Shown: piece by piece, positions 10,368-19,911 of the stretch
Position numbering within the stretch: position 1 is the stretch's first letter
How the letters are laid out: each line of letters begins with the position of its first letter
NCBI RefSeq assembly: GCF_000006445.2
Contig: NC_006048.2
Coordinates: forward strand, 1,984,001 to 2,048,000
From: Debaryomyces hansenii CBS767
Taxonomy: Eukaryota > Ascomycota > Pichiomycetes > Serinales > Debaryomycetaceae
Reading direction: 5' to 3'
DNA: 64,000 bases
The notes under the pieces: generated by a model
Seen by the model: only the letters and a program-made list of their open reading frames with translations
The model's database searches: none
Told to the model about the DNA's origin: nothing
Translations under genes and position numbers: made by a program

Positions 10368-11981
10368 ATGTCACTGAAAGAAAATGTTAGTACCAGCGGA
10401 GTGTCGCCCAGGAACAGGAAGGTTCTTAAGCGTAAGGTACAGCACAGGGATGATACTACAGCGGGTGGAAATAATAGTCAATTCTTGAACCATGCTTCAC
10501 ATTTGAAGGCTGCTCATATGAACCAGATGAGGAAGAGAAAAAGGGATTTTTTCAATAGAATTAACTACAGCCAGACGCTATCTGTGGTAGTCCTCCCGTT
10601 ATTTGCGTTGGTGTATTTGTTCAAGTATTGTCCAGGATTTGTTCCTGAAAATACGGCCACGTTGATTTTCTCATGTATATATTATAACTTCACGATGTTG
10701 GCGTTCACGGCTGGATACCATAAGTGTTTTGCGCATAATGCGTTCAGGCCACAGTTCATGTTTTTGCAGATGTACTTTGCGGTTTTTGGGAGCAGTCTCG
10801 GGATGGGGTCAATTAAATGGTGGGTATCTTTACACAGATCGCATCACCAGTTCACAGATGACACTGAAAGAGATCCATATCTGATCAAACGGGGGTTCAC
10901 ATGGGCACATTGGGGCTGGTTAATTAAGAAACCAAAAATAGTTACATTTTACGAAGAGTTTATGGAACACGAGTTTCCACAAGAAATTCAGGCCAAGAAG
11001 GATCACCTTGAAGCTAAACGAGCATTGGTAAACGAAGTTGATTTTGACGAGGAATACTGTGACGATGAGTTGGAGATTTTGAAAAATAATTATGAACTTA
11101 GTGTCCACGAGCTTATTTTATGGCAAAATAGGTATTACTTTCTATTCTTCGTACTTTCCACATTAGTTATTCCTGTGGCGATCACTGTTATAATTTGCAA
11201 AGATACTTGGGTAAATGGAATATTATATCCTGGTATTCTTAGAATGTTTTTATGTCAACAACTGATTTTAAGTACAGAATCTGTATGCCATATGAAAGGA
11301 TTAGGTGTATCCATCCCTATGCAGCCCTTCAATGATAAGAATTCCTCGCAAAACTGTATGAATCCTTTGATTAGTTTGCTTACCTATGGCCAGGGGCTGC
11401 AAAATTTTCATCATGAATTTCCCCATGATTATCGCTGTGCACCATCGCTATTCACATTTGATCCGACTAAGTGGTATATATGGACTTTGTCCAAGTTTGG
11501 TTTTGTAAGCGATCTTTGTACAACACCGAAAGACCTTATTACCCAATTAAGGATACAGCAAAAGCAGGAAGTAATCAATAGAATGAAAAGTCAATTAAAC
11601 TGGGGTACACCTATTTCGAAGCTACCATTAATCAAACCAAAAGATTTCAAGAAAATCAGCTCTTCTGCGAGTCACAACAACAGAATATATATTGTCATCC
11701 AAAATATCATTCATGATATTACCTCGTTCATGGACCAACATCCCGGTGGGGTGCCATTATTAAAAGCTTCCCATGGTAAGGATGCAACTAAGGCATTTTA
11801 TGGCGGTGTCTATGGACATCTGACTGCAGCTGCGAACTTATTAGCTACCATGAGAATTGGTGTTCTCGATGTTGGTAATGATGAAGAGGTCTGGAAGAGA
11901 GTGGTACGTGAAGAAGGTGATGTCACTAATGAAAACGAAAGACATGAAAATAAGCTGTACAGATCGGCAGAGGCAGCTTGA
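10368..11981 (+). CDS. OLE2: OLE2-like acyl-CoA desaturase with cytochrome b5 domain
   Basis: A 537-residue endoplasmic reticulum membrane protein from the ATG at 10368. It has the fungal stearoyl-CoA desaturase layout: membrane segments around 75-130 and 250-305, His boxes H118KCFAH123 and H156RSHH160, the downstream SVCH motif, the third box region NFHHEFPHDYR (about 346-356), and a C-terminal cytochrome b5 domain with HPGG at 458-461. The third box, normally HNFHH, reads QNFHH (Gln345), so one expected iron ligand is missing; the preceding GEGYHN pattern is also altered to GQG-S/L-QN. There is a long charged insert (about residues 195-245). These differences from Ole1 suggest the paralogue called OLE2 in Candida, whose substrate is less clear, rather than the essential delta-9 desaturase. 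Confidence 0.8.
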   Translation: MSLKENVSTSGVSPRNRKVLKRKVQHRDDTTAGGNNSQFLNHASHLKAAHMNQMRKRKRDFFNRINYSQTLSVVVLPLFALVYLFKYCPGFVPENTATLIFSCIYYNFTMLAFTAGYHKCFAHNAFRPQFMFLQMYFAVFGSSLGMGSIKWWVSLHRSHHQFTDDTERDPYLIKRGFTWAHWGWLIKKPKIVTFYEEFMEHEFPQEIQAKKDHLEAKRALVNEVDFDEEYCDDELEILKNNYELSVHELILWQNRYYFLFFVLSTLVIPVAITVIICKDTWVNGILYPGILRMFLCQQLILSTESVCHMKGLGVSIPMQPFNDKNSSQNCMNPLISLLTYGQGLQNFHHEFPHDYRCAPSLFTFDPTKWYIWTLSKFGFVSDLCTTPKDLITQLRIQQKQEVINRMKSQLNWGTPISKLPLIKPKDFKKISSSASHNNRIYIVIQNIIHDITSFMDQHPGGVPLLKASHGKDATKAFYGGVYGHLTAAANLLATMRIGVLDVGNDEEVWKRVVREEGDVTNENERHENKLYRSAEAA

Positions 11982-12253
11982 TTACTGCTTTATTAAGCAA
12001 AGTATTAATGCTAATCGCTTGCTTGACACACTATAAGTCATAGGCGAAACAAAACTAACGAATAATCACTATACGAGAACTTTCTATGGTTCATATATAA
12101 TAATAAGACTAATAATAATGATAATGTAAACTGCTATGATATTGTATATTTCTAATACCTGTATATAATGCTCAACATGAGATTTTTCATTACTCATATA
12201 TAGAGGTACTTGATTAGTTCTTCTATAGTATAGGTGTTTTATTTACGTTGAAA

Positions 12254-12787
12254 ATGGCCATCTTAACCATCAGAGACTATCGTGGTGCAACGGTAGAAGA
12301 TTTAGATATTAAACCTGCTATTTCAATTAACCCAACTACTCATTTGAACGAAGCGTTGGAAGTAGCATACGAGCATGAATTCACATACTTACCAGTAATC
12401 CATGAGTCAAATAAGAAGCTTTTAGGAATTTTCAACGTCGAAGACTTGAAAACCACTAGTAATGCAGAGAACAAAGTTCGTTTGGCGCCGCTTGTGAAGA
12501 ACCACATGTTATGGTTCCACCAAAAGGCAAAAGATAACTACGAAAAGGATCATCAAGAACCACAAAAGATTAACAAGACGGCACTTAATACTACAATCTT
12601 GAAACCTCAAACCAAGGGTAAATCGTTCAATATTATAACACCCATGAGTCCTTTGGAGGAGTTGGCTAATTTCTTTGCTGAGGGCGTTTATTTCGCTATT
12701 GTCACCAACGATGAAGGAACCCTTGTTTATGGAGTGGCCACTCCTGAAGACTTAACGAGATATGAAAATTCCAGACCAAGATTATGA
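12254..12787 (+). CDS. CBS-domain protein, unknown role
   Basis: A 177-residue protein; the ATG at 12254 is the first in frame. It carries two cystathionine-beta-synthase (CBS) motifs, about residues 15-70 (THLNEALEVAYEHEFTYLPV, then LLGIFNVEDLK) and about 125-172 (SPLEELANFFAEGVYFAIVT, then YGVATPEDL), joined by a basic linker. Paired CBS motifs usually bind adenine nucleotides or S-adenosylmethionine. There is no catalytic domain, signal peptide or membrane segment. It resembles small stand-alone fungal CBS proteins of unknown function. The neighbouring ZTA1 is convergent. Confidence 0.75.
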   Translation: MAILTIRDYRGATVEDLDIKPAISINPTTHLNEALEVAYEHEFTYLPVIHESNKKLLGIFNVEDLKTTSNAENKVRLAPLVKNHMLWFHQKAKDNYEKDHQEPQKINKTALNTTILKPQTKGKSFNIITPMSPLEELANFFAEGVYFAIVTNDEGTLVYGVATPEDLTRYENSRPRL

Positions 12788-12886
12788 TACATTGTTAGAT
12801 GATGTATTCATTCAGAAGATAGTACTTATATATATACTATATAACATTTAATGAAATATTAGTTTATAAAACAGTGTTTTGGTCAA

Positions 12887-13903
12887 TTATTGTGGAACTT
12901 CCAAAACGAGTTTACCAGTAGTCTTTCTTCCTTCTAAATCAGATGTAGCTTGCTTATACTCAGATAATGGATATGTTTTCAGAATATCAATCTTCAAATC
13001 TCCAGAATCGATTAGCTTGAATAACAAACGAACGTAATGTTCCCATTCTTCGCTTGTGGTAAGATATCCCAACAATTGAGGCCTTAAAACAGTCAAATTC
13101 TTTGGTGACAACCTATTTATAGATAATGGTGGAACAACTCCGGAAGAGTTACCATAACTGACGAATGTACCTTTCCTTGCTAATGACGTAAGAGAAATCT
13201 CTGCCGAGTCCTTTCCAACACTGTCAAAAGACGCATTGACCCCTTTACCGTCGGTAATTTCTTTAACTTTCTCAACAATATCATCAGTAAGGTGGTTCAC
13301 TCCATATTCAGCACCGTACTTTTTAGCTAATGCCAACTTTTCCTCCGTGGATGCAATGGCAATAACATGAGCGCCTTGCTGCGAAATCAATTGAGTCAAG
13401 ATTTTTCCAACTCCACCAGCTGCTGCCCAGACCAAAACATAATCCCCTTTTTTAACGGCATAGGCTTCGTGGATAAATGTGAGTGCCGTTAATCCTTGTA
13501 ACAACGCAGCCGCGTAGAATTTGAGAGATTCATCAGAAGTGCTAGGGTCTAATTTCAAGATCTGAACATAAGAATCTGTCAACTTGGTATACTGAGCAAA
13601 CGTCGATCCCGATAAGTAGGCTACCTTGTCTCCAACAGAAAATTTGGTTACCTTATCACCAACTGCAGCAACTACCCCAACTGCCTCCCTACCAAATATA
13701 TGAGGTTTTTGGGATGGGTAGATTCCCTTACGGAAGTATGAATCAATAAAGTTCACACCAGCAAACTTATTCTTAATAATGATTTCGTTAGGGGCGGCAA
13801 TCTTTGGGGTGTCGAAGTCTGTATATTTTATAACATCAACAGAATCACTATTCTCTTCAAATAAAACTACTTTTTGAGTACTTGGGAGATCATTTGTAGA
13901 CAT
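12887..13903 (-). CDS. ZTA1: Zeta-crystallin-like NADPH:quinone reductase
   Basis: A 338-residue medium-chain reductase of the zeta-crystallin/quinone oxidoreductase type. Seen: the substrate-domain signature NKFAGVNFIDSYFRKG near residue 45-60, a GVVAAVGDKV turn, and the Rossmann motif AAAGGVGKILTQL (about 158-170) of NADPH-binding enzymes. There are no zinc-ligand cysteines, as expected for this subgroup. S. cerevisiae Zta1 is an NADPH-dependent quinone reductase involved in oxidative-stress tolerance and binds AU-rich RNA. Length matches the family (about 330). Confidence 0.9.
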   Translation of the reverse strand: MSTNDLPSTQKVVLFEENSDSVDVIKYTDFDTPKIAAPNEIIIKNKFAGVNFIDSYFRKGIYPSQKPHIFGREAVGVVAAVGDKVTKFSVGDKVAYLSGSTFAQYTKLTDSYVQILKLDPSTSDESLKFYAAALLQGLTALTFIHEAYAVKKGDYVLVWAAAGGVGKILTQLISQQGAHVIAIASTEEKLALAKKYGAEYGVNHLTDDIVEKVKEITDGKGVNASFDSVGKDSAEISLTSLARKGTFVSYGNSSGVVPPLSINRLSPKNLTVLRPQLLGYLTTSEEWEHYVRLLFKLIDSGDLKIDILKTYPLSEYKQATSDLEGRKTTGKLVLEVPQ

Positions 13904-14262
13904 ATTTGATAAATTTACGAATTGGTTAGTTTTTAATTTGAAAATTGATTTCTTTTAAATTCAATATCACTTTTCTTATACTCTATATATTAATATAGTA
14001 CTGATTAATAATTCTTTTTTATGTACTGATTAATATCAACTATGCGTATTTCCGAATTTGCGGAGATAGCGGATATGTCGCAATTTCACTACACTATGGA
14101 GTCTATTGACGTCTTTCAAACACAACCAAAGCAGTATGGCTTATTCACTATGTATAGTTGTGGTCCAAAAAATAAACATGGCTTATTAATTGTCTACAAT
14201 ATGTAATTCATGATTATTAGATATAATGGGGAATGGCGCGAAATCAAGCTTCCGTAAGTTCA
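13904..14262. promoter_or_regulatory. ZTA1 upstream region with a 13-bp direct repeat
   Basis: This region lies 5' of ZTA1 and 3' of HSH49. GTACTGATTAATA occurs twice, at 13998-14010 and 14023-14035, in direct orientation. I found no perfect Yap1 site. The repeat could be a regulatory module or a small duplication. Confidence 0.4.
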
Positions 14263-15021
14263 TTAGTTACCACCTCTTCTGTTCTTCCTGGGTTTAGTGA
14301 CCTTGCCACTCTCATTTTGCTTTGTAGACAATATGTTCAGCACGTTATTTGATTTAGCATTTTCTGCTAGTAACCTTTCCACCTTGTCTCCATGCTTAAC
14401 TTTCATCTGCTGGCCGCTCGTAGGGTCATCTTTAAATGCATAGGTTACTGACACCTTTGAATTCATCAATATTGCACCGTCCATTTTCTCTATTGCGGTA
14501 TCACTGCTGGCAAAATCATTGAAACTTATGAAGCCATAACCTTTAGACTCTCCACTCTCCGGATCCCGAATAATAGATGGAGACCTGACAAGCGTACCAA
14601 ATTTTGAGAAAGTGTCAGCTAACGATTGCTCATCGATCAATGGGTTCAAGTTATTAATGAATATTTTGGCGCCAATATCCATGGCATTGCTTGTGGTGGT
14701 AACTCCAACCAGTTGTTGTGAGCTTCCTTTGAAATTGGGCTCTGCCTTTTTGAGTTTTAGCATTTTACCGTACAACCGTATACCTCTTAAAATATTCAAG
14801 ACATATTCGGCATCCTTAATTGTTCTGAATTCAATAAACCCGTACCCTTGGTGTGTTTTCAAAACTCTATCTTTCGGAAGGTTTAGCGATCGTATTGGAG
14901 CAAATTGAATGAATAATTCATATAAAAGTGGTTCGGTTACCTGAGGATCCAAATTCCCGAAATATAACGATGCTTTAACGTTTCTGTCAGAATCAGGAGG
15001 TTTCCTAAATACACTGGTCAT
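14263..15021 (-). CDS. HSH49: U2 snRNP SF3b subunit Hsh49 (two RRMs)
   Basis: A 252-residue protein with two RNA-recognition motifs: RRM1 about residues 16-93 (RNP2 LYFGNL, RNP1 QGYGFIEF) and RRM2 about 109-190 (RNP2 IFINNL, RNP1 KGYGFISF). The tail is basic (KPRKNRRGGN). The two tightly spaced RRMs with the NLDPQVTEPLLYELFIQFAPI sequence match Hsh49/SF3B4, which acts in the SF3b complex at the branch site during prespliceosome assembly. S. cerevisiae Hsh49 is 213 residues; the extra length here is in the tail. Confidence 0.9.
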   Translation of the reverse strand: MTSVFRKPPDSDRNVKASLYFGNLDPQVTEPLLYELFIQFAPIRSLNLPKDRVLKTHQGYGFIEFRTIKDAEYVLNILRGIRLYGKMLKLKKAEPNFKGSSQQLVGVTTTSNAMDIGAKIFINNLNPLIDEQSLADTFSKFGTLVRSPSIIRDPESGESKGYGFISFNDFASSDTAIEKMDGAILMNSKVSVTYAFKDDPTSGQQMKVKHGDKVERLLAENAKSNNVLNILSTKQNESGKVTKPRKNRRGGN

Positions 15022-15275
15022 TAGTTATATTGCAAATGTATTTCGTTATCTGATGATACCCTCTTTTGATTAGCCTCATCTTAAGAATATCTGGTTTGCG
15101 TGGATAAACCAGATCTTCTAGATGGCTGCAACTAAGTGTTTATGGAACAAACTTCACTCATAGATTGATGAAGAGTCTAGTAACGGGAGATATCTGCCTC
15201 TGGGTATTCCTACTATGAGCTATTCTAGAAACTGCGTTTATAATATACTATGTACAAACTTTATAAAATCATCTA

Positions 15276-16385
15276 CTATTCTTCTGATTTATTCGCTTCG
15301 GGTGCATTCTGTGTTGGGGCTTCAGCATCAAATGTTACTTTGAGAGGTTTGGAAGAAGATTCTTCTGGAGCTTCATCTGAGTCGGTTTCATTATCAGTAT
15401 TCTTTTCATCAGAATCGCTTTCAGAGTCACTATCGGAATCACTATCGCTGGAGTCATCGCTATCGCTATCATCTGAAGAGCCAGATTCAGACAGACTTTC
15501 CGGCTTCGCATAGTTATACGCGTCCTCTTCCTTTATTATACGGTTCTTCCACGTTTCCGCATTGAATGTAATATATATGGTAGGATATTCTAGAACAATC
15601 TTATTGGTAAGGGCGTCGGAGATCAGATCGGCCTCATTCAAGTGAAGGATTGAGTCTTTGGTATTATCATTTCCAACCACATTTGCCAAATAAAAATGCA
15701 ACTGTTCTTTGTCAATATTTCTTGCAGAATCACCCTCTCCGTTGACGGAGACTGCATTACTCAAGATGTTCATTGGGACCGCATCTCTCAATAACAAATG
15801 TTCCTTCAACCTATAACTTATAAACCGATCTTTCTCTTTACCAGCATCATCTATAACAACCCATTCAACAGTCCATATAAACGACCCTACCTTCTTATCA
15901 TAACCAGTTTTATTCGAAGTTGCTCGTGACATCCCCGGTGGTAGTTGAATAATCATGGTATTATTTCTTTTAATCACCGTAGTAGGTTCCTGTAGAAACG
16001 CCTTTTTCACACATTCAATTCTAGTATCTACCGCTTCCTGAGAATCTACATTATTACCCTTGAATCGTTTGTTCTTATTCTGGTTCCCTCCGCCAAACTG
16101 ACGTTTAAATACATTTTTAGCACTACTCTTTATGTCCCCTTTACCCACATGTATTTGTCGTCCCACATTCATGAGAAAATTGTAGTCTCTATTGATGTGG
16201 CTTTCGTCCTGTGACAATATCTTCTTCGGTACGAATTTTGATTGATCTACTAATCCACTGCATTCTGTTTGTCTCTTATGTCTTTTAACGCAGTTTATTG
16301 AGCATGTCTTCACTCCACACGCAGGACATGTATACTTATGTTCGTTTAGATGACATATCGAACAGACTAGGTTCTCTGATACCAT
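15276..16385 (-). CDS. BCD1: Box C/D snoRNP assembly factor Bcd1
   Basis: A 369-residue protein starting with an HIT-type zinc finger (residues about 8-42: CSIC, CPAC, CSINC, then H and C ligands), followed by a KKILSQDESHINRDYNFL segment and a beta-rich region containing TTVIKRNNTMIIQLPPGM. This is the Bcd1/ZNHIT6 arrangement. Bcd1 is needed for stable accumulation of box C/D snoRNAs in the nucleus. The C-terminal 65 residues are almost all Ser, Asp and Glu, a likely casein kinase II target tail. It is divergently transcribed from MRPL50 across a 221-bp spacer. Confidence 0.9.
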   Translation of the reverse strand: MVSENLVCSICHLNEHKYTCPACGVKTCSINCVKRHKRQTECSGLVDQSKFVPKKILSQDESHINRDYNFLMNVGRQIHVGKGDIKSSAKNVFKRQFGGGNQNKNKRFKGNNVDSQEAVDTRIECVKKAFLQEPTTVIKRNNTMIIQLPPGMSRATSNKTGYDKKVGSFIWTVEWVVIDDAGKEKDRFISYRLKEHLLLRDAVPMNILSNAVSVNGEGDSARNIDKEQLHFYLANVVGNDNTKDSILHLNEADLISDALTNKIVLEYPTIYITFNAETWKNRIIKEEDAYNYAKPESLSESGSSDDSDSDDSSDSDSDSDSESDSDEKNTDNETDSDEAPEESSSKPLKVTFDAEAPTQNAPEANKSEE

Positions 16386-16469
16386 TGAATGCCTTTAAAT
16401 CGCCGTAAACACCTTCTTTATGGTCTAGTATATCTATGTCATCAGTATCAAAGTTCTGAATTATTCGCA

Positions 16470-16500
16470 TACCCAAAATTTATTAGCGTAAATTTGGGTA
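16470..16500. repeat. Inverted repeat in the BCD1-MRPL50 divergent promoter
   Basis: TACCCAAAATTTA (16470-16482) is mirrored by TAAATTTGGGTA (16489-16500), with one extra A in the left arm and a 6-nt centre. It sits midway between the two start codons, so it could be a dyad site for a shared regulator. No known factor is recognised. Confidence 0.5.
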
Positions 16501-16606
16501 CTAAAGAATCAATAAATTTTTCGCCCAATTGATTCCAAAGAACCGACTGGTATAGCATAGACAATACCTTCAAATTTCCATATAGTCTAATCAAAAAGTA
16601 GCAGAT

Positions 16607-17350
16607 ATGTTGTTGAATGCTCTAGGGAAGGAAGTGAACTCTTTAATATCAAGACCTTTGATAAGACATGGGTCAAGAAAAATCAAACATAAGGTACCTG
16701 AAAAAATACCTGTTCAATTATTGAAAGATCATCCGGCAGTGGGCTTACAAGGGGAAATAGTGAGAGTCAGGCCAGCATTCATGAGGAACTATTTGCACAG
16801 AGATAATGGTGCTTGTTATCTTACCAAGGACCAAGGACCACGTATTCCGGTTGCTGAAAAATCCAGACAAAAGGAAAGAAAGCCAGTAGTAGAAGCCAAG
16901 ATCGACAACAAGATAGTCGAACAAGTGGAAAGCCAGAAGGATGATGGCAATACTGGAGCCATGTCTTTGGACGAATTATCGAACTTATTTAACACCATGA
17001 AGACTAGCAGAAGGACTAAACAAGGTGCTGAGGCCGACGAACTGAAGCAAGCTTTCGAAGCAAGTACCCAGGAAATTGCATACACCGCATCAGAATTACA
17101 ACAAGCTATTCCAAGGGTACACACTGTTTTGTTGAACGACACTGTCAAGCTTCCTATTGATAAGTCTTATGTATCATCTTTAATCTATGATATGGCTGGG
17201 GTTCAAATTCCACATGCCTCCATCAAGTTGAGCACACTCGCCAATAGTAGGGCATTGCTCAATGAAATCAGTGCTGTTGGTGATTATACGATGACTTTAG
17301 AAGTTCCAGGTGATAGAAACGGTGTTCAGAGAACACTCAGAGTTCAATAG
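16607..17350 (+). CDS. MRPL50: Mitochondrial large-subunit ribosomal protein bL9m
   Basis: A 247-residue protein with the bL9 N-terminal signature at about residues 33-75: VQLLKDHPAVGLQGEIVRV followed by PAFMRNYL and an aromatic/Ala turn. It has a basic N-terminal presequence suited to mitochondrial import. A Lys/Glu linker and a C-terminal domain (about 150-247) follow. In S. cerevisiae MRPL50 is YNR022C, next to YNR021W; the same pair is found here with one gene between. Length is longer than bacterial L9, as usual for the yeast protein. Confidence 0.85.
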   Translation: MLLNALGKEVNSLISRPLIRHGSRKIKHKVPEKIPVQLLKDHPAVGLQGEIVRVRPAFMRNYLHRDNGACYLTKDQGPRIPVAEKSRQKERKPVVEAKIDNKIVEQVESQKDDGNTGAMSLDELSNLFNTMKTSRRTKQGAEADELKQAFEASTQEIAYTASELQQAIPRVHTVLLNDTVKLPIDKSYVSSLIYDMAGVQIPHASIKLSTLANSRALLNEISAVGDYTMTLEVPGDRNGVQRTLRVQ

Positions 17351-17561
17351 TTGCTTATGGCTTTATCATATGTTGGAAATGCTAGAACAATGTATTATTA
17401 ATGCCTATTCTATGTATATAACCATTTTGTAAATATTAAATAAACATTAGATTAATGAATTTAGCAGTGTAGGCATTATCTAAGTGCGGCTCTGAAAAAT
17501 ATATTGGAACCTATATATCTAAGCAAATCGAGTTTGATATTCTTTTCTTTTTCTATAACAA

Positions 17562-18779
17562 ATGGGATCCAATCTTAAGTACAGTGCTGCCAACTCATCA
17601 AGAATAACAAAGAGGACTATCAATACGTCTCCGGTTAAACAGGCGCAAAAAGACTTGAAAAAGTATCTACCTTCGCAGACAAAATATTTGCAGAATTTAA
17701 AGAACAAGAAAGCTTTAAGTCCATCACCCAAAATATCGGAAGGCAAACAAGACGATGTGCCACTTACTGTCCAAGATTATAATGTGCAGCTAGACTACCA
17801 GCTTTCCAAGAAAGATGATATATTGGTAGCGGTCAATACTATTCTTGATAACCAATGGTCCGAATCAACCACTCTTCATTCAAGGTTTCACACGAGGCAA
17901 GAAGTACAAAATTCCCGTAATAACGAAGATCTTTTGTTCCTGTTACCTGGGTTATCCATGAAAGTTAAAGCAGAAGTCATTAAATATAGGACAAATCAAT
18001 TACCTCATGGTTTAATTACGATAAATCAACTTTATTCCATCTACGAACAGCAGGGCAATACATTTGTAGATAGAAATCTAGAAATGAGAATACGAGAAGG
18101 GAAACTTCGAAAGTTTGTTATAACTAATGCATCACCGATTATACTGAGATCGCCTCAAAAATTTCAACATGGCAAAGTAACATATGGCTATGAAAATGTC
18201 GAAGTTATAGTTAAATCTGAAAACTATTTGAATAACATAAAGAGCCAGATAAATATATTGGAGAAGGAAATGAATGTCCAAGACATACTGATAAATGATA
18301 AATCTAATAAGGCGTCCTTGTGTGAATGCTTGCAAAAGTTTCTTAAATTTGTCATCAATCACCCTACTGCCCTTTTCATAAACAATAACCAAGGAATGGA
18401 TAATCAAGAGCTTTCAAAGTTGGTATCTCTAGGGTATATAACCTTAACTTCGAACCATTTGAATGAAATAGAATCGCATCAGTATTCAATATCTTATCCA
18501 AATTGTGGTACTTACCTTAAGCTTATTAATGCAGGGCGTTCATGGTTAGTCAAAAGCTTGAATAAATGTAAATATAAAGAATTACTTGAAGAGCATCTAT
18601 TCAACAGATGGGAAGGTCTTAATACAAGTTTCAATGGGACTTCGAAAATGAACAATTTTAGAAGTCCTTTCTATGGATATGACTTATTTTGGATATTAGC
18701 AGATGCACTCGGGGCAGGAGTTATAGAGGTATTTAACACCCCTGTCGGAAGGGGCTGGCGATTAACAGGGAAGGTTTAA
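17562..18779 (+). CDS. STK19-family winged-helix protein
   Basis: A 405-residue protein. After a basic N-terminal region come segments matching STK19: LLPGLSMKVKAEVIKYR, LPHGLITINQLYSIYEQ, TFVDRNLEMRIREGKLRKFVI (about residues 125-190), then LVSLGYITL, a GRSWLVKSLNKCKYKELLEE helix (about 325-345) and a final YDLFWILADALGAGVIEVF segment. These correspond to the three winged-helix modules of human STK19, once thought a kinase and now regarded as a DNA-binding factor in transcription-coupled repair. There are no kinase motifs, which fits. I am not aware of a clear S. cerevisiae orthologue, so this may be a lineage-retained gene. It sits between MRPL50 and the CCDC47 homologue. Confidence 0.75.
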   Translation: MGSNLKYSAANSSRITKRTINTSPVKQAQKDLKKYLPSQTKYLQNLKNKKALSPSPKISEGKQDDVPLTVQDYNVQLDYQLSKKDDILVAVNTILDNQWSESTTLHSRFHTRQEVQNSRNNEDLLFLLPGLSMKVKAEVIKYRTNQLPHGLITINQLYSIYEQQGNTFVDRNLEMRIREGKLRKFVITNASPIILRSPQKFQHGKVTYGYENVEVIVKSENYLNNIKSQINILEKEMNVQDILINDKSNKASLCECLQKFLKFVINHPTALFINNNQGMDNQELSKLVSLGYITLTSNHLNEIESHQYSISYPNCGTYLKLINAGRSWLVKSLNKCKYKELLEEHLFNRWEGLNTSFNGTSKMNNFRSPFYGYDLFWILADALGAGVIEVFNTPVGRGWRLTGKV

Positions 18780-18885
18780 ACTTTTGATTAACATAAGTAT
18801 TATTATATAAAAAAAATTGTATTTACTAATACAAGATATGAACATTCATGTTCATTGATTCAAAACAAAAGGCTAGAATCAAGTA

Positions 18886-19911
18886 TCACATCTTAACCCG
18901 TTGTTTCCTTTGAGCTTTTCTTTGTTTCTTTTCAGCCTCTTTCTTCTCAAGCTTAATTTGTTCTTCTCTGGACAAATTTCTCAAGTTTGTTCTTTCAGCT
19001 CTCTTTAACTTGGCCTTTTCAGCAGCTAATTCTTCTTGTTTAACATCATCTAAGACCTTCTTAATCTTAGAAATTTCGAGTTCTCTTGTCTTCACGATTT
19101 TCTTTAAGGCATCGGATTTAAAGGTAATCTGCTTAGAGGCTAATTGATCGACTAAATTGAAAATAGCAGCTAATATTTCAGAAAGTTGAGCTAACTGATC
19201 ACCATTACTAGTTAAAGTGGTTGAAATAAGAATTCTTTGCTTTGGTGCACACTCGGCAATTGTTTCTGGTCTTTCAATTGGTTGATCGGTGATAGCAATA
19301 AATTTTAAGAAAGAAGCAGCCTGCAAAGTTAAAGCCTTCTTCAATTCTGGAGTCAAAGTCTTCTCTTGAAATTCGTTCGCTTCACTCATCAACACAAATG
19401 ATTCTGGGATATTAGCAGAATCAGAAGTTCTGGTTAAAGACAAGAAATAATTGAATTTTCTGAAATCATTCATACCAAGCTTAGAGACAACAGCAGAAAT
19501 GAAATTGTCCAAGTTTGCTTCAGGTGAAGGAGTGATTTCAATATTAACTTTATCAGTAGGATAAACAACCGAATCTGTAAAAAACGACATAACAGACTCA
19601 AGGACCCAAACAAAAATATTGTGTCTAGGTTTCAACTTGATATCAATGTTAACCTTAGCAATATTTATTCTTCCAGTTGCATAAGACGAGTAATCTTCTG
19701 AGCTATCCTTGATATATAACTCTTTTTCAGTAACACCATATTGGAAGAAGTTCTTCTTGAAAACGTCACCTAACCCTTTTAAGTAAGAAGTGGTCAAATA
19801 TTGATTATAGACATCACCAGCCTTAAAGAGAATAATAAAAACAATTGTAAACCCAAGAGTAAGGTATTCTAAACCCCAATTGTGGACCTTCAATCTTTCT
19901 ATAAGAGTCAT
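18886..19911 (-). CDS. CCDC47-family ER membrane protein (YNR021W orthologue)
   Basis: A 341-residue protein with an N-terminal membrane segment (about residues 15-31), a lumen- or cytosol-facing domain (about 50-250) and a highly charged coiled-coil tail rich in Lys, Arg and Glu. This is the CCDC47/DUF1682 layout. The animal protein is a ribosome-associated ER factor for multipass membrane-protein insertion; the S. cerevisiae homologue YNR021W is little characterised. The basic tail fits ribosome binding. Synteny with MRPL50, ATP23 and ARE matches the S. cerevisiae YNR019-YNR022 order. Confidence 0.8.
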   Translation of the reverse strand: MTLIERLKVHNWGLEYLTLGFTIVFIILFKAGDVYNQYLTTSYLKGLGDVFKKNFFQYGVTEKELYIKDSSEDYSSYATGRINIAKVNIDIKLKPRHNIFVWVLESVMSFFTDSVVYPTDKVNIEITPSPEANLDNFISAVVSKLGMNDFRKFNYFLSLTRTSDSANIPESFVLMSEANEFQEKTLTPELKKALTLQAASFLKFIAITDQPIERPETIAECAPKQRILISTTLTSNGDQLAQLSEILAAIFNLVDQLASKQITFKSDALKKIVKTRELEISKIKKVLDDVKQEELAAEKAKLKRAERTNLRNLSREEQIKLEKKEAEKKQRKAQRKQRVKM

